Assembly (NCBI GenBank): GCA_026003015.1
Contig: BPGL01000001.1
Location: forward strand, 673,353-737,352
Direction: 5' to 3'
DNA from: Actinomycetota bacterium
GTDB lineage: Bacteria > Actinomycetota > UBA4738 > HRBIN12
DNA: 64,000 nt
Of this stretch, positions 52,856-62,764 are shown one piece after another. Position 1 is the first letter of the stretch. Each line of letters begins with the position of its first letter. The translations under genes and the position numbers were made by a program. The notes beneath the pieces were generated by a model. That model was not told where the DNA came from and made no database searches. It saw nothing but the letters and a program-made list of their open reading frames with translations.

Positions 52856-55570
52856 CTACTTCGAGGCGACCTCCGCCTCGCCGACGGCGGCCTGGCCGGC
52901 GGCCAGGCGCGCGGTCTCGACGCGGAACGGCGAGCAGCTCACGTAGTCCAGCCCGAGCTCGTGGCAGAACGCGACGCTCGCGGGGTCCCCGCCGTGCTCG
53001 CCGCAGATCCCTAGGTGCAGGGCGGGGTTCGCCGCGCGGCCCTCCTCCGAGGCGATGCGCATCAGCCGACCCACGCCGTCTCGGTCGATCGTGACGAAGG
53101 GGTTGGCCGCAACGAGCTTGCGCTCCTCGTACATCCCGACGAACTTCCCGATGTCGTCTCGGCTGAACCCGAAGCCCATCTGGGTGAGGTCGTTCGTGCC
53201 GAACGAGAAGAAGTCGGCGACCTCGGCGATCTCGGCGGCGGTCAGCGCCGCGCGGGGGACCTCGATCATCGTGCCCCACTCCAGGTGCTCGAGCTCGACC
53301 CCCGTGGCCTCGAGCACCGCGAGCGCCACCGGCTCGAGCTCGGCCCGCATCTGCTCGAGCTCGGCCCTCGTGGCGACGAGCGGGATCATGATCTCGACCT
53401 TCGGGTCGCCGCCGGTCTTGCGCACCTCGCAGGCGGCCTCGCAGATCGCGCGGACCTGCATCGCGTACAGCCCGGGCTTGACGATCCCCAGGCGCACGCC
53501 GCGCAGGCCGAGCATCGGGTTGGCCTCGTGGAGCTCGCGGACCTTCCGCAGCGTGGCGCGGGCCTCCTCGATCCCGACCCGCTCCCCCCGCACGAGGACC
53601 TCGTCGGCGCCGCGCTCCTCGGCCCGGGCCACCGCCTCGATGAGCTCCTCGAGGTTCGGGAGGAACTCGTGCAGCGGCGGGTCGAGGAGGCGGATCGTGA
53701 CCGGCAGCCCGTCCATCGCGCGGAAGATCCCGACGAAGTCGCCCCGCTGGAGGGGGAGCAGGCGATCATAGGCGGCCTGCTCCTGCTCGGGGGTCTCGGC
53801 GAAGATCATCTCCCGAACGGCCTCGACCCGCTCCTCGCCGAGGAACATGTGCTCGGTTCGGCACAGCCCGATCCCCTCGGCACCGCGCTCGCGCGCGTTC
53901 GCCGCCTGTTCGGGGGTGTCGGCGTTCGCCCGCACGCGCAGGCGCCGCCGCTCGTCGGCGATCCGCATGATCCGCTCGAACGCCTGCCAGATCGGCTGCT
54001 CGCGCGCCTCGGCATCGCCTGCCCGGGCCCGCTCGAGCACCGACTCCTCGAGCGGCAGCTCCCCCACGTAGACCGCGCCGGTGAACCCATCGATCGTGAT
54101 CACGTCCCCCTCGGCCACGGTCGTGCCGTTCGCGTTGAAGGAGCGGGCGGCGAGGTCGATCTTCACCTGATCGGCCCCGCACACCGCCGGGATCCCCTCC
54201 CCGCGGGCGACCACCGCCGCGTGGGAGTTCGTGCCGCCCGCGCTGGTCAGGATCCCCTGCGACGCGATCATCCCGTGGTAGTCGTCGGGGGTCGTCTCGC
54301 GCCGCACGAGGATCACGCGCGCGCCCTCACCGGCTCGCGCCTCCGCCTCGTCGGCCGTGAACACGACCTGGCCGGTGGCCGCCCCCGGTGAGGCGTTCAG
54401 GCCGCGCGCGATCGGCTCGACGCCTCGGGCCGCCACGCGCCGCTTGAAGAGCTCCTCCAGGCGGTTCGCGTCGACGCGCAGGAGCGCGGTGTCCTCGTCG
54501 ATCAGGCCCTCGGCGAGCATGTCGTGCGCCATGACCCACTCGGCCAAGGCCGTTCGCTTGCCGACGCGGGTCTGCAGGATCCACAGCTTCCCGCGCTCGA
54601 TCGTGAACTCGATGTCGCACATGTCGCGGTAGTGGCGCTCGAGCGTCTGCATCACCTCGAGGAGCTGCCGGTACGAGGTGGGGTCCAGCCGCTCGAGCTC
54701 GGCCAGCGGCAGGGTGTTGCGGATCCCCGCGACGACGTCCTCCCCCTGGGCGTTGGGCAGGTAGTCGCCGTAGGGGACCTTCTCGCCCGTCGAGGGGTCC
54801 CGTGTGAACGCCACCCCGGTTCCGGAGTCCTCGCCGCGGTTGCCGAAGACCATCGCGACGACGTTGACCGCGGTCCCCAGGTCGTCGGGGATCTTGTTCT
54901 GCCGGCGGTAGTCGCGGGCGCGCTTGCCGTTCCAGCTTCGGAACACCGCCTCGATCGCCAGGCGGAGCTGCACGATGGGGTCCTCGGGGAAGTCCTGCCC
55001 CGTGTGCTCGCGGTAGATCGCGAGGAACTCCTCGATCACCCGGCCGAGATCGTCGGCGTCGAGGTCCGTGTCCTGGGCGTCCGGCCCCTTGCGCTCCTTC
55101 GCGCGGTCCAGGGCGTGCTCGAACGCATCGCCGGGCACGTCCATCACGATCTTGCCGAACATCTGGATGAACCGCCGGTAGGCGTCCCGGGCGAAGCGCA
55201 GGTCCCCGGTCTGGGCCGCGAGCCCCTGCGTCGACCGCTCGTTCAGACCGAGGTTCAAGACCGTGTCCATCATCCCCGGCATCGAGAACTTCGCGCCGCT
55301 GCGCACCGACACGAGAAGCGGGTCGTCGGGGTCGCCCAGGCGCTTGCCCATCGCGTCCTCGAGGCGGCGCAGATGCTCGTCGACCTCCTCGATCAGGCCG
55401 TCGGGGAACCCCCCGCGGGCGAGGTAGGCTAGGCAGGCCTCGGTCGTGATCGTGAACCCCGGGGGGACGGGGAGCCCCATGTTCGTCATCTCGGCGAGAT
55501 TGGCGCCCTTCCCGCCGAGCAGGTCCTTCATGTCCTTGTTGCCTTCGGAGAAGTCGTAGACGTAGGTCAC
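52856..55570 (-). CDS. ppdK: Pyruvate, phosphate dikinase
   Basis: A 904-residue enzyme from GTG 55570 (MTYVYDFSEGNKDMKDLLGG). N-terminal ATP-grasp (GKGANLAEMTNMGLPVPPGF), phosphohistidine swivel domain with SAGGTNSHAAVVARGEG (His about 450), and a C-terminal TIM barrel with SFGTNDLTQMGFGFSRDD and the CGEHGGDPASV loop. It interconverts pyruvate + ATP + Pi with PEP + AMP + PPi, linking glycolysis and gluconeogenesis with PPi use. Full family length. No regulatory protein gene is next to it. Confidence 0.96.
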   Translation of the reverse strand: MTYVYDFSEGNKDMKDLLGGKGANLAEMTNMGLPVPPGFTITTEACLAYLARGGFPDGLIEEVDEHLRRLEDAMGKRLGDPDDPLLVSVRSGAKFSMPGMMDTVLNLGLNERSTQGLAAQTGDLRFARDAYRRFIQMFGKIVMDVPGDAFEHALDRAKERKGPDAQDTDLDADDLGRVIEEFLAIYREHTGQDFPEDPIVQLRLAIEAVFRSWNGKRARDYRRQNKIPDDLGTAVNVVAMVFGNRGEDSGTGVAFTRDPSTGEKVPYGDYLPNAQGEDVVAGIRNTLPLAELERLDPTSYRQLLEVMQTLERHYRDMCDIEFTIERGKLWILQTRVGKRTALAEWVMAHDMLAEGLIDEDTALLRVDANRLEELFKRRVAARGVEPIARGLNASPGAATGQVVFTADEAEARAGEGARVILVRRETTPDDYHGMIASQGILTSAGGTNSHAAVVARGEGIPAVCGADQVKIDLAARSFNANGTTVAEGDVITIDGFTGAVYVGELPLEESVLERARAGDAEAREQPIWQAFERIMRIADERRRLRVRANADTPEQAANARERGAEGIGLCRTEHMFLGEERVEAVREMIFAETPEQEQAAYDRLLPLQRGDFVGIFRAMDGLPVTIRLLDPPLHEFLPNLEELIEAVARAEERGADEVLVRGERVGIEEARATLRKVRELHEANPMLGLRGVRLGIVKPGLYAMQVRAICEAACEVRKTGGDPKVEIMIPLVATRAELEQMRAELEPVALAVLEATGVELEHLEWGTMIEVPRAALTAAEIAEVADFFSFGTNDLTQMGFGFSRDDIGKFVGMYEERKLVAANPFVTIDRDGVGRLMRIASEEGRAANPALHLGICGEHGGDPASVAFCHELGLDYVSCSPFRVETARLAAGQAAVGEAEVASK

Positions 55571-55655
55571 CGCGCAGGCCTCCGATCGAACGCTCCGGGA
55601 TCTCGCTCGCCCCAGTCTAGGAGGCGTCGGCACGGGGGGCGGCAGGTCGCCACGC

Positions 55656-55847
55656 CTAGCGCCGGGGCAGGAGAAGGCTCGCGATCGCGAGGACGGCGGC
55701 CAGGGCCGACAGGCCGACCGACAGCCGAAGCGTCGCGAGGCTCGCCAGGAACCCCGCCGAGGCCACGGCCACGGCCGCCGCCGCGCCGACCAGGGCGGCG
55801 AAGGCCAGGCCGAACAGCAGGAACGACCCTCGGCCCCCGCCCCTCAC
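55656..55847 (-). CDS. Small two-helix membrane protein, unknown function
   Basis: A 63-residue protein starting at a GTG that overlaps the glyS stop (GTGA). Two hydrophobic helices are predicted, [20 protein letters not shown] (about 7-26) and [20 protein letters not shown] (about 41-60). Translational coupling to glyS and the clean membrane pattern support a real gene. No family was recognised. Confidence 0.55.
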   Translation of the reverse strand: MRGGGRGSFLLFGLAFAALVGAAAAVAVASAGFLASLATLRLSVGLSALAAVLAIASLLLPRR

Positions 55848-57215
55848 AGCCGTTCCCGCAGGTGCTCCACGAGCCGCTCGATCGGGACCCGCTCCTGGGC
55901 CATCGTGTCCCGATCGCGCACCGTCACGGCCCGGTCGGTCGCCGTGTCGAAGTCCACGGTGACGCACAGGGGCGTTCCCACCTCGTCCTGGCGGCGGTAG
56001 CGGCGCCCGATCGAGCCCGCGTCGTCGTAGTCGCACATCCAGTGGGGTTTCAGCAGGTCGAACACCTCGCGGGCCGTCGGTACGAGCTGCTCGTTGCGCG
56101 ACAGCGGGAGCACCGCGACCTTCGTCGGGGCGAGCCGACGGTCGAGCGCGAGCACGGTCCGCTTCTCCGTCCCACCCTTGGCCGACGGCGCCTCCTCCAC
56201 CCGATAGGCGTCGATCAAGAAGGCCAGCATGGCTCGGTCGACCCCGACCGCCGGCTCGATGACGTACGGGTGGTAGCGCTTGCCCCGCTCCTGGTCGAAG
56301 TACGTGAGGTCGACCCCCGAGGCCGCCTCGTGGCGGCGCAGGTCGTAGTCGGTGCGGTTCGCGATCCCTTCGAGCTCCCCCCACCCGAGGAAGGGGAACC
56401 GGTACTCGATGTCGACGCTTCGCTTCGCGTAGTGCGCGAGCTCGTCGGGGCCGTGCTCGCGCAGGCGCAGGTTCTCCTCGCGGATCCCCAGGTCCGTGTA
56501 CCAGCGCAGGCGCTCGGCGATCCAGTACTCGTGCCACTCCTCGTCCGTGCCCGGCACGACGAAGTACTCCATCTCCATCTGCTCGAACTCCCGCAGTCGG
56601 AAGATGAAGTTCCCCGGCGTGATCTCGTTGCGGAACGACCGTCCGATCTGCGCGATCCCGAACGGGAGCTTCTTGCGGCTCGTCTGCTGGACCGTCGGGA
56701 AGTCCACGAACATCGCCTGGGCCGTCTCCGGGCGCAGATACACGACGCTCGCGTCGTCCTCCACCGGCCCCATGAAGGTCTTGAACATCAGGTGGAAGTT
56801 CCGCGGCTCGGTGAACCGGTCCTGGCCGCAGTTCGGGCAGGTGGGAGCCGCCTGCATGTCGACCGTCTCGGTCCCGTCGTGGCCGGACTGGGGAGCGTGG
56901 AACCCCGGCAGGTGGTCGGCTCGGAACCGCTGGTGGCAGTTCAGGCACTCCACGAGCGGGTCGGTGAACGCCTCGAGGTGGCCGCTGGCCTCCCACACCC
57001 GCGGCGACATGATGATCGCGGCCTCCAGGCCGACGACGTCGTCGCGTAGGCTGCACGATCGAGCGCCACCACTGCTCGCGAACGTTGCGGCGCAGCTCCA
57101 CGCCCAACGGGCCGTAGTCCCACGACGAGCGAAGCCCTCCGTAGATCTCCGAGGACTGGAACGCGATCCCTCGGCGTTTGGCGAGGGAGGTGATCTCCTC
57201 CATGAGGTCGGCCAT
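55844..57215 (-). CDS. glyS: Glycyl-tRNA synthetase, single-chain type (one frameshift)
   Basis: Class II synthetase charging tRNA-Gly. ATG 57215 follows AAAGGAG. Start: [20 protein letters not shown] and [20 protein letters not shown]. Near 57050 the frame changes and continues [20 protein letters not shown], a zinc-like cluster [20 protein letters not shown], motif 2-like [17 protein letters not shown] and the anticodon-binding end [20 protein letters not shown]. Dropping one base gives 456 residues, the usual length. As glycyl-tRNA synthetase is essential and no second copy is seen, the shift is best explained as a base-calling error. Confidence 0.92.
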
Positions 57216-57299
57216 CGGCCGTGGCTCCTTTCCCGGCGGCTGGCGGCCGCCGCTGGCGTGGCGCCTATCCTACGAGCTACGAGCCGAAGCGCCGGGCGC

Positions 57300-58040
57300 T
57301 CAGTCCTCGGCGATCCCGCCGAACCGGCGCTCGCGCTTCTGGTAGTCGCGGATCGCCTCGTAGAGGGTCTCGCGCGTGAAGTCCGGCCACAGGACCGGGG
57401 TGAACCACAGCTCGGAGTAGGCCGACTGCCACAGCAGGAAGTTCGAGATCCGCTCCTCGCCGCTCGTTCGGATCCATAGGTCGGGCGGCGGCATGTCCGG
57501 CCGGTACAGCCGGGCGGCGATCTCTTCGTCGTCGATCTGCGAGGGACGCAGGCGTCCCTCGCGGACGTCCCGAGCGATCGCCCGAACGGCGTCGACGATC
57601 TCGGCCCGCCCGCCGTAGTTGAACGCGATCGTCAGCGTCATCCCCGCGTTGTCGCGCGTCAGCTCCTCGGCGCGACGGATCTCCTGCAGGACGCTTCGAG
57701 GGATCCGCCAGTTGCGCCGACCCATGAATCGGATCCGAACGCCGCGCGCGTGGAGCTCGTCGCGCCGACGGCGGAGCAGGTCGCGGTTGAAGTTCATGAG
57801 GTAGCGGACCTCGCTCGGCGGCCGCGCCCAGTTCTCCGTGGAGAACGCGAACACCGTGAGCCACCGAACGCCGATGTCGATCGCCCCCCCGACCGTGTCC
57901 CACAGCGCTTCCTCGCCAGCGGCGTGGCCCTCGGTCCTGGGGAGCCCGCGCTGCGTCGCCCATCGCCCGTTGCCGTCCATCACGATCGCGACGTGCGCCG
58001 GCACGCGGGAGCGGTCGATGTCTTGCAGGTAGCTGCTCAT
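57300..58040 (-). CDS. uppS: Isoprenyl transferase (undecaprenyl diphosphate synthase)
   Basis: A 246-residue cis-prenyltransferase making the C50-C55 lipid carrier for cell-wall synthesis. Motifs: [20 protein letters not shown] (Asp22), [37 protein letters not shown], and [20 protein letters not shown] followed by [17 protein letters not shown] 58040 overlaps the recO stop (ATGA). Confidence 0.95.
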   Translation of the reverse strand: MSSYLQDIDRSRVPAHVAIVMDGNGRWATQRGLPRTEGHAAGEEALWDTVGGAIDIGVRWLTVFAFSTENWARPPSEVRYLMNFNRDLLRRRRDELHARGVRIRFMGRRNWRIPRSVLQEIRRAEELTRDNAGMTLTIAFNYGGRAEIVDAVRAIARDVREGRLRPSQIDDEEIAARLYRPDMPPPDLWIRTSGEERISNFLLWQSAYSELWFTPVLWPDFTRETLYEAIRDYQKRERRFGGIAED

Positions 58041-58777
58041 GGGGCCGTGCTCGCGAGCAGCGGGACCGAGCGCATCCGCCGCTCGAGGTGGTACTCGGCG
58101 AACCCGAACAGCAGCGCACGGGCCGCCCGACGCACGCGCGGATCGGCCGCGAGGCCCCGCCCGGCCGCGGCGAGGTCGGCCGTCGCGAGCTCCGCCAGCA
58201 CCGTCAGAACCTGCGGATCGACGGGGGCGGCACCGCGGTCCGCGTCCGCCCGGCAGACCGCGCCGCCGTGACCGGCCGACCACAGCGGGGCGCCGGGAGC
58301 GCCGCAGACGGCACAGGCGCCGAGGCTCGGGTGGAACCCCGCGAGCGACAGGAGTTTCAGCACGAACGACTCGGCGACGGCGGCCGGGTCGTTCGGACGG
58401 GCCTCCAGCGCACGGAGGCCCGCGAGGAGGAGCACGACGAGGCGGACGTTGCGCTCGTGCTCCTCGGCGACCCGGTCGACGGCCTCGAGCATCGTCTCGC
58501 CGGCGGCGAACAGCGCGAGGTCCTCGCGGATCGCGCGGTGGGGGGCGAGGATCTCGGCCTGGGTCACGGTGTCGAGGGCACCGCGGCCCCGGTAGAGCAT
58601 GAGGTTGACGTGGGTGAACGGCTCCAGGCGCGCCCCGAACCGGGAGGTGGTCCGCCGGATCCCCTTCGCGACGGCGCGCACCTTCCCCGAGCCCTGGGTC
58701 ATGATCGTCACGATCTTGTCGGCCTCGCCGAGCTTGATCGATCGCAGGACGACGCCCTGCTCCTTGTAGGGGGGCAT
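58037..58777 (-). CDS. recO: DNA repair protein RecO
   Basis: A 246-residue recombination mediator that helps load RecA. The N-terminal OB fold (about 5-80) shows YKEQGVVLRSIKLGEADKIV and GSGKVRAVAKGIRRTTSRFG; the helical C-terminal domain contains a zinc-like cluster CAVCGAP with a further Cys (AVCRAD). Only three Cys are evident, one fewer than the usual four. Placed between era and uppS as in other actinobacteria. Confidence 0.92.
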   Translation of the reverse strand: MPPYKEQGVVLRSIKLGEADKIVTIMTQGSGKVRAVAKGIRRTTSRFGARLEPFTHVNLMLYRGRGALDTVTQAEILAPHRAIREDLALFAAGETMLEAVDRVAEEHERNVRLVVLLLAGLRALEARPNDPAAVAESFVLKLLSLAGFHPSLGACAVCGAPGAPLWSAGHGGAVCRADADRGAAPVDPQVLTVLAELATADLAAAGRGLAADPRVRRAARALLFGFAEYHLERRMRSVPLLASTAP

Positions 58778-58847
58778 GGCGAGGATGGTACCCCTACCCC
58801 CGGCCGGCGGGAACGCTCCGACGTGTGGCGATTCGGTGGCGGCGGGC

Positions 58848-59790
58848 TCACGCGAGCCGGACCGGCTCGGGGCGCCGGTAGGGGCCCGTCCGGCCCTCCG
58901 CGAGCCGCCGCACGAGGTCGGCGAGCAGGCTCGACGCGCCGAACCGGAACCGCTGTGGATCCAACCACCGGGGACCGAGCGTCTCCTGCGCCAGGACGAG
59001 GTAGCCGATCGCCTGCTCGGCCGTGCGCACCCCGCCTGCCACCTTCACCCCGACCTCGAGCCCCTGCGGCCTCGGCGGCGTCGCGCACCGCCTCCATCAC
59101 GCACAGCGCCGCCGGCGGGGTCGCGCCGACGGCGACCTTCCCGGTGCTCGTCTTCACGAAGTCCGCGCCGGCGGCGATCGCGAGCATCGACGCCCGACGG
59201 ATCCGCTCGTAGGCGCCGAGCTCGCCGACCTCCACGATCACCTTGAGGCGTCGGTCGCCCGCCGCCTTCCGAGCCGCGACGAGCTCCTCGAACGCCTCGG
59301 CGTCGCGGCCCTGCAGGACCAACGAGCGGTTGAGGACGACGTCGATCTCGTCGACCCCCATCGCGACCACCGCGCGGATCTCCGTCAGCCGCGCCTCGAG
59401 CGGGGTGAGCCCGGCCGGGAACCCCCCGGCGACGCTCGCCACCCGCACCGGCGTTCCCCGCAGGTGCTCGAGCGCCGTGGGCACGAGCTGGGGGTACACG
59501 CAGACCGCGGCCACCGGCGGCACCTGGGGGTCGTCGGGATCGGGATGGCGGGCGGTCGCGCACAGCTCGGCGATCCGCTCGGGCGTGTCGGAGCCCTCGA
59601 GCGAGGTGAGGTCGGTGCAGCGGATCGCCAGATCGAGCGCCCAGGCTCGGGCCGACGACCCGATCGCGCGCCCGGCGAGCTCGGTCGCGCGTCGCTCCAG
59701 CTCGACCCCGTCGATCGGTCCGGCTCGAGCGGCGATGCGGAGCGCCTCCGCGAGGGGGAGCGTCGGGGTGGTGGACACGTCGTCGGGCAT
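58848..59790 (-). CDS. deoC: Deoxyribose-phosphate aldolase (one frameshift)
   Basis: Class I aldolase cleaving 2-deoxyribose-5-phosphate to glyceraldehyde-3-phosphate and acetaldehyde. Starting at MPDDVSTTPTLPLAEAL, the frame gives AIRCTDLTSLEGSDTPERIA, VAAVCVYPQLVPTALEHL, MGVDEIDVVLNRS, KVIVEVGELGAYERIRRASM and FVKTSTGK (Schiff-base Lys), then loses frame near 59061; the adjacent frame continues MKVAGGVRTAEQAIGYLVLA to the end. Deleting one C of C4 59061-59064 restores 313 residues. Active with cdd in nucleoside salvage. Confidence 0.9.
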
Positions 59791-59835
59791 CGTAGCCTGG
59801 CGTCGTCCCGGCTCGCTCGGAAAGGACCCGACACC

Positions 59836-60192
59836 GTGCGCCCCACCGTCCGCGTGTTCATCGCCTCGCTGGCCCTGCTCGCCGCCGCCTGCGGCTCCGG
59901 ACAGGAGCGCTCTGCACAGGACCTCTGCCCGAACCCGGTTCCGGCGACGGAGGTCCAGATGGTCGACTTCGCCTACGCGCCGACCTGCGTCGAGGCCCGG
60001 CCGGGCACGACGTTGTCGGTGCGCAACGACGGACAGGCCCCCCACACGTTCACCGTCGTGGGCACCGACGTGGACGCCAACGTCGCGGCCGGCCAGTCCG
60101 AGCGGGTCGACCTGTCCGGGATCGCGCCGGGAACCTACGAGGTGATCTGCACCTACCACCCGCAGATGGTCGCCGCCCTGCGGGTGGCCTGA
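59836..60192 (+). CDS. Cupredoxin-like lipoprotein
   Basis: A 118-residue exported protein from GTG 59836, GGAAAGGA upstream. Lipobox LLAAAC (Cys about 18). The cupredoxin domain is RNDGQAPHTFTVVGTDVDANV and YEVICTYHPQMVAALRVA, giving His, Cys, His and Met ligands for a type 1 copper site. It is closely related to the gene at 47500. It is the only plus-strand gene in the era-deoC stretch, and stops 7 bases before the convergent era stop. Confidence 0.85.
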   Translation: MRPTVRVFIASLALLAAACGSGQERSAQDLCPNPVPATEVQMVDFAYAPTCVEARPGTTLSVRNDGQAPHTFTVVGTDVDANVAAGQSERVDLSGIAPGTYEVICTYHPQMVAALRVA

Positions 60193-60198
60193 GGTCGA

Positions 60199-61074
60199 TC
60201 ACAGGCCGAGGCGCTCGATCGCGCTCGGATCGCGCTGCCAGTCCCTCACGACCTTCACGCGGAGCTCGAGGTAGACCCGCGAGCCGAGCAGGACCTCGAG
60301 CTCCTCGCGGGCGCGCGTTCCGATCTCGCGAAGCATCGAGCCGCCGCGGCCGATCACGATCCCCTTCTGGGAGTCACGCTCCACGGCGATCGTCGCGTGG
60401 ACGCGGACGAGATCCTCGCTTCGCTCCAGCTCCTCGACCACGACCGCGATCGAGTGCGGCAGCTCGTCGCGGGTGAGGGCCAGCGCCTTTTCCCGGACGA
60501 TCTCGGCGATCCGGACCTCGAGGGGCAGGTCCGTCACCTCGCCCGGGGGGAACAGGGGCGGCCCCTCCGGGAGCCGCGCCGCGATCAGCTCGCGCAGCAG
60601 CTCCACCCCCCGGCCGGTTCGGGCCGAAACCGGCACGATCTCCTCGTAGGCGCCGAGCTCGGCCGCGGCCGCGAGCTGGGGGACCTCCTCGTGCCGACGC
60701 AGCAGGTCGATCTTGTTCACCGCGCACAGCGCCGGGGCGCCGACCGGAGCGACCTGGCGCTCGTACACGAAGGCGTCTCCGCGGCCGATCCCCGCGGCCG
60801 CGTCGACGACGTGCAAGACGAGGTCGACCCCCTCGAGCGCCTCCCCCACGAGCGCGTTCAGCCGGCTGCCGAGCGGGGTGCGCGGCTTGTGGAAGCCCGG
60901 GGTGTCGGTGAACACGATCTGCGCGTCCTCGCCGGTCCACACCCCGCGGATGCGCCTGCGCGTCGTCTGGGGCTTGTCCGAGACGATGGCGACCTTGCTG
61001 CCGACGAGGGCGTTGACGAGCGTCGACTTGCCGACGTTCGGGCGCCCCACGACCGCGACGATCCCCGAGCGCAT
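60199..61074 (-). CDS. era: GTPase Era
   Basis: A 291-residue GTPase for 16S rRNA maturation and small-subunit assembly. G1 is GRPNVGKSTLVNALVG, G3 DTPGFHKP, G4 NKIDLL, G5 SART; the C-terminal KH domain (about 200-285) contains GIVIGRGGSMLREIGTRARE and VYLELRVKVVRDWQRDP. Position after cdd with a 6-base gap is conserved. Confidence 0.95.
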   Translation of the reverse strand: MRSGIVAVVGRPNVGKSTLVNALVGSKVAIVSDKPQTTRRRIRGVWTGEDAQIVFTDTPGFHKPRTPLGSRLNALVGEALEGVDLVLHVVDAAAGIGRGDAFVYERQVAPVGAPALCAVNKIDLLRRHEEVPQLAAAAELGAYEEIVPVSARTGRGVELLRELIAARLPEGPPLFPPGEVTDLPLEVRIAEIVREKALALTRDELPHSIAVVVEELERSEDLVRVHATIAVERDSQKGIVIGRGGSMLREIGTRAREELEVLLGSRVYLELRVKVVRDWQRDPSAIERLGL

Positions 61075-61080
61075 CGCCCT

Positions 61081-61491
61081 TCAGCGATCGAGATCGCCGG
61101 GCCCGAACGCGTCGGGCAGGAGCTCGGCGAGCGTCCAGGTCCGCCGCAGGCCCGCCGTGGTCTCCGACACGACGATCGCCTGCTCGCCGAACTCCCAGAG
61201 GGCCTGCCGGCAGGCGCCGCAGGGCGGGGTCGGGCGCGCCGCCGCCGTGACGATGGCGACCGCCTCGAGGCGACGCAGGCCGGCGTCGACCATCGCTCCG
61301 AGCGCGACCCGCTCCGCGCACATCGACAGCGGGTAGCTCGCGTTCTCGACGTTCACGCCGGTCACGAGGCGCCCGTCGGCGAGGAGCGCCGCCCCGACGC
61401 GGAACCCCGAGTAGGGGGCGTACGCTCGCTCGATCGCCAGACGCGCCGCCGACAGGAGCGGCTCGACGCCGTCGACGGCCGGGTCACTCAT
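61081..61491 (-). CDS. cdd: Cytidine deaminase
   Basis: A 136-residue tetrameric enzyme deaminating cytidine and deoxycytidine. Active-site zinc motifs are CAERVALGAMVDAG (Cys-Ala-Glu) and PTPPCGACRQALWEFGEQAI (two Cys). Other segments: YAPYSGFRVGAALLADGRLV and NVENASYPLSMC. Its ATG overlaps the preceding CorC-type gene stop by 8 bases. Confidence 0.95.
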   Translation of the reverse strand: MSDPAVDGVEPLLSAARLAIERAYAPYSGFRVGAALLADGRLVTGVNVENASYPLSMCAERVALGAMVDAGLRRLEAVAIVTAAARPTPPCGACRQALWEFGEQAIVVSETTAGLRRTWTLAELLPDAFGPGDLDR

Positions 61492-62764
61492 CGGCGACCT
61501 CGGCGACCTCGGCGTCGGCCTCGTCCGGTTCCTTCGGCAGGCGGGTGATCAGCACGGTGACCACCCGTCGCCCGTTCACCTGCTCGGCCCGGAACCGCAG
61601 CCCCTGGAACGTCGTCTCCTCCCCCTCCTCGGGGATCTTGCCGAACAGATCGAGGACAAGCCCGGCCACGGTGTCCCATTCCTCATCGGGAAGATCGGTG
61701 CCCAGCAGCTCGTTCACGTCGTCGATCGGGGTCTTGCCGGACACGCGGTACGCGCCCTCGCCCACCTGGGCGATCGACGGCTCCGCTCGGTCGTACTCGT
61801 CCGTGATCTCGCCGACGAGCTCCTCGAGGAGATCCTCGATCGACACGATCCCGGTTACCGACCCGTACTCGTCGGTCACGAGCGCGATGTGGAAGTGCTC
61901 GCGCTGCATCTCGCGGAGCAGGTCGGCCACCTTCTTGGACTCCGGCACGACGTGAGCCTCGCGCACCAGCTCGCGCAACGGCATGTCGACCTTGCCCTGG
62001 TGCAGGGCCTTCAGCACGTCCTTGGCGAAGACGAACCCGAGGACGTCGTCGAGCGTCTCGTGGTACACGGGGATCCGCGAGTAGCCGTGGGTGAGGACGA
62101 GCGCCTGCACGTCGCGGAGGGTCTTGTCGTCCTCGATCGCCACGACGTCCGGCCGGGGCACCATCACCTCGCGCACGATCGTGTCTCCGAACTCGAAGAT
62201 CGAGTGGATCAGCTCCTTTTCCTCCTCCTCGATCGAGCCCTCTTCGGAGCCGAGCTCGGCCATCGAACGGATCTCGAGCTCCGAGACGAACGGCCCCTGC
62301 TTCAGGCCCTTCCCGGGCAGCAGGACGTTCGCCAGGCCGATCAGCGCCCGCGTCGGCCAAGCGAGCAGCCGTCCCAGCCACAGGACGAACGGCGCGAGGG
62401 CGAGGGCGACCGCGTCGCTGTGCAGGACCGCGAACGTCTTCGACATCGCCTCCACGACGACGAAGTACAGGAGCGTGAACACGAGCGACGCCGCGGCGAC
62501 CCCCAAGCCTCCGAACGTGCGCTCGGCGAGGATCGCGACGAGGATCGCCGAGCCGTTCTGCACGAGCAGCGCCCCGAGGTAGATCGAGTTGAGATAGCGG
62601 GGCGGGTCGCTCGCGAGCCGAACCAGCGTCGACGCGTGGCGGCGACCCTCCTCCTCGAGCGCCAGCGCGTGCACGCGGTTCGTGCGCGTGAGGGCGGCCT
62701 CGGCAAGCGCGAGCAGCGACCCGACCACGACGAGCACGCCGGCGACGACCCACAGCCACGTCAC
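61484..62764 (-). CDS. CNNM/CBS/CorC-HlyC domain membrane protein (hemolysin family)
   Basis: About 426 residues from GTG 62764. The N-terminal CNNM domain has helices at about 2-22 (WLWVVAGVLVVVGSLLALAE), 60-85 and 90-130, a CBS pair lies around 205-320 (MVPRPDVVAIEDDKTLRDVQ, SRIPVYHETLDDVLGFVFAK, HIALVTDEYGSVTGIVSIED) and a CorC_HlyC domain follows to about 410 (TPIDDVNELLGTDLPDEEWD). The family (YfjD/CorC/CNNM) includes Mg2+ and Co2+ exporters. The GTG overlaps the ybeY stop (GTGA). Confidence 0.92.
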   Translation of the reverse strand: MTWLWVVAGVLVVVGSLLALAEAALTRTNRVHALALEEEGRRHASTLVRLASDPPRYLNSIYLGALLVQNGSAILVAILAERTFGGLGVAAASLVFTLLYFVVVEAMSKTFAVLHSDAVALALAPFVLWLGRLLAWPTRALIGLANVLLPGKGLKQGPFVSELEIRSMAELGSEEGSIEEEEKELIHSIFEFGDTIVREVMVPRPDVVAIEDDKTLRDVQALVLTHGYSRIPVYHETLDDVLGFVFAKDVLKALHQGKVDMPLRELVREAHVVPESKKVADLLREMQREHFHIALVTDEYGSVTGIVSIEDLLEELVGEITDEYDRAEPSIAQVGEGAYRVSGKTPIDDVNELLGTDLPDEEWDTVAGLVLDLFGKIPEEGEETTFQGLRFRAEQVNGRRVVTVLITRLPKEPDEADAEVAEVADE

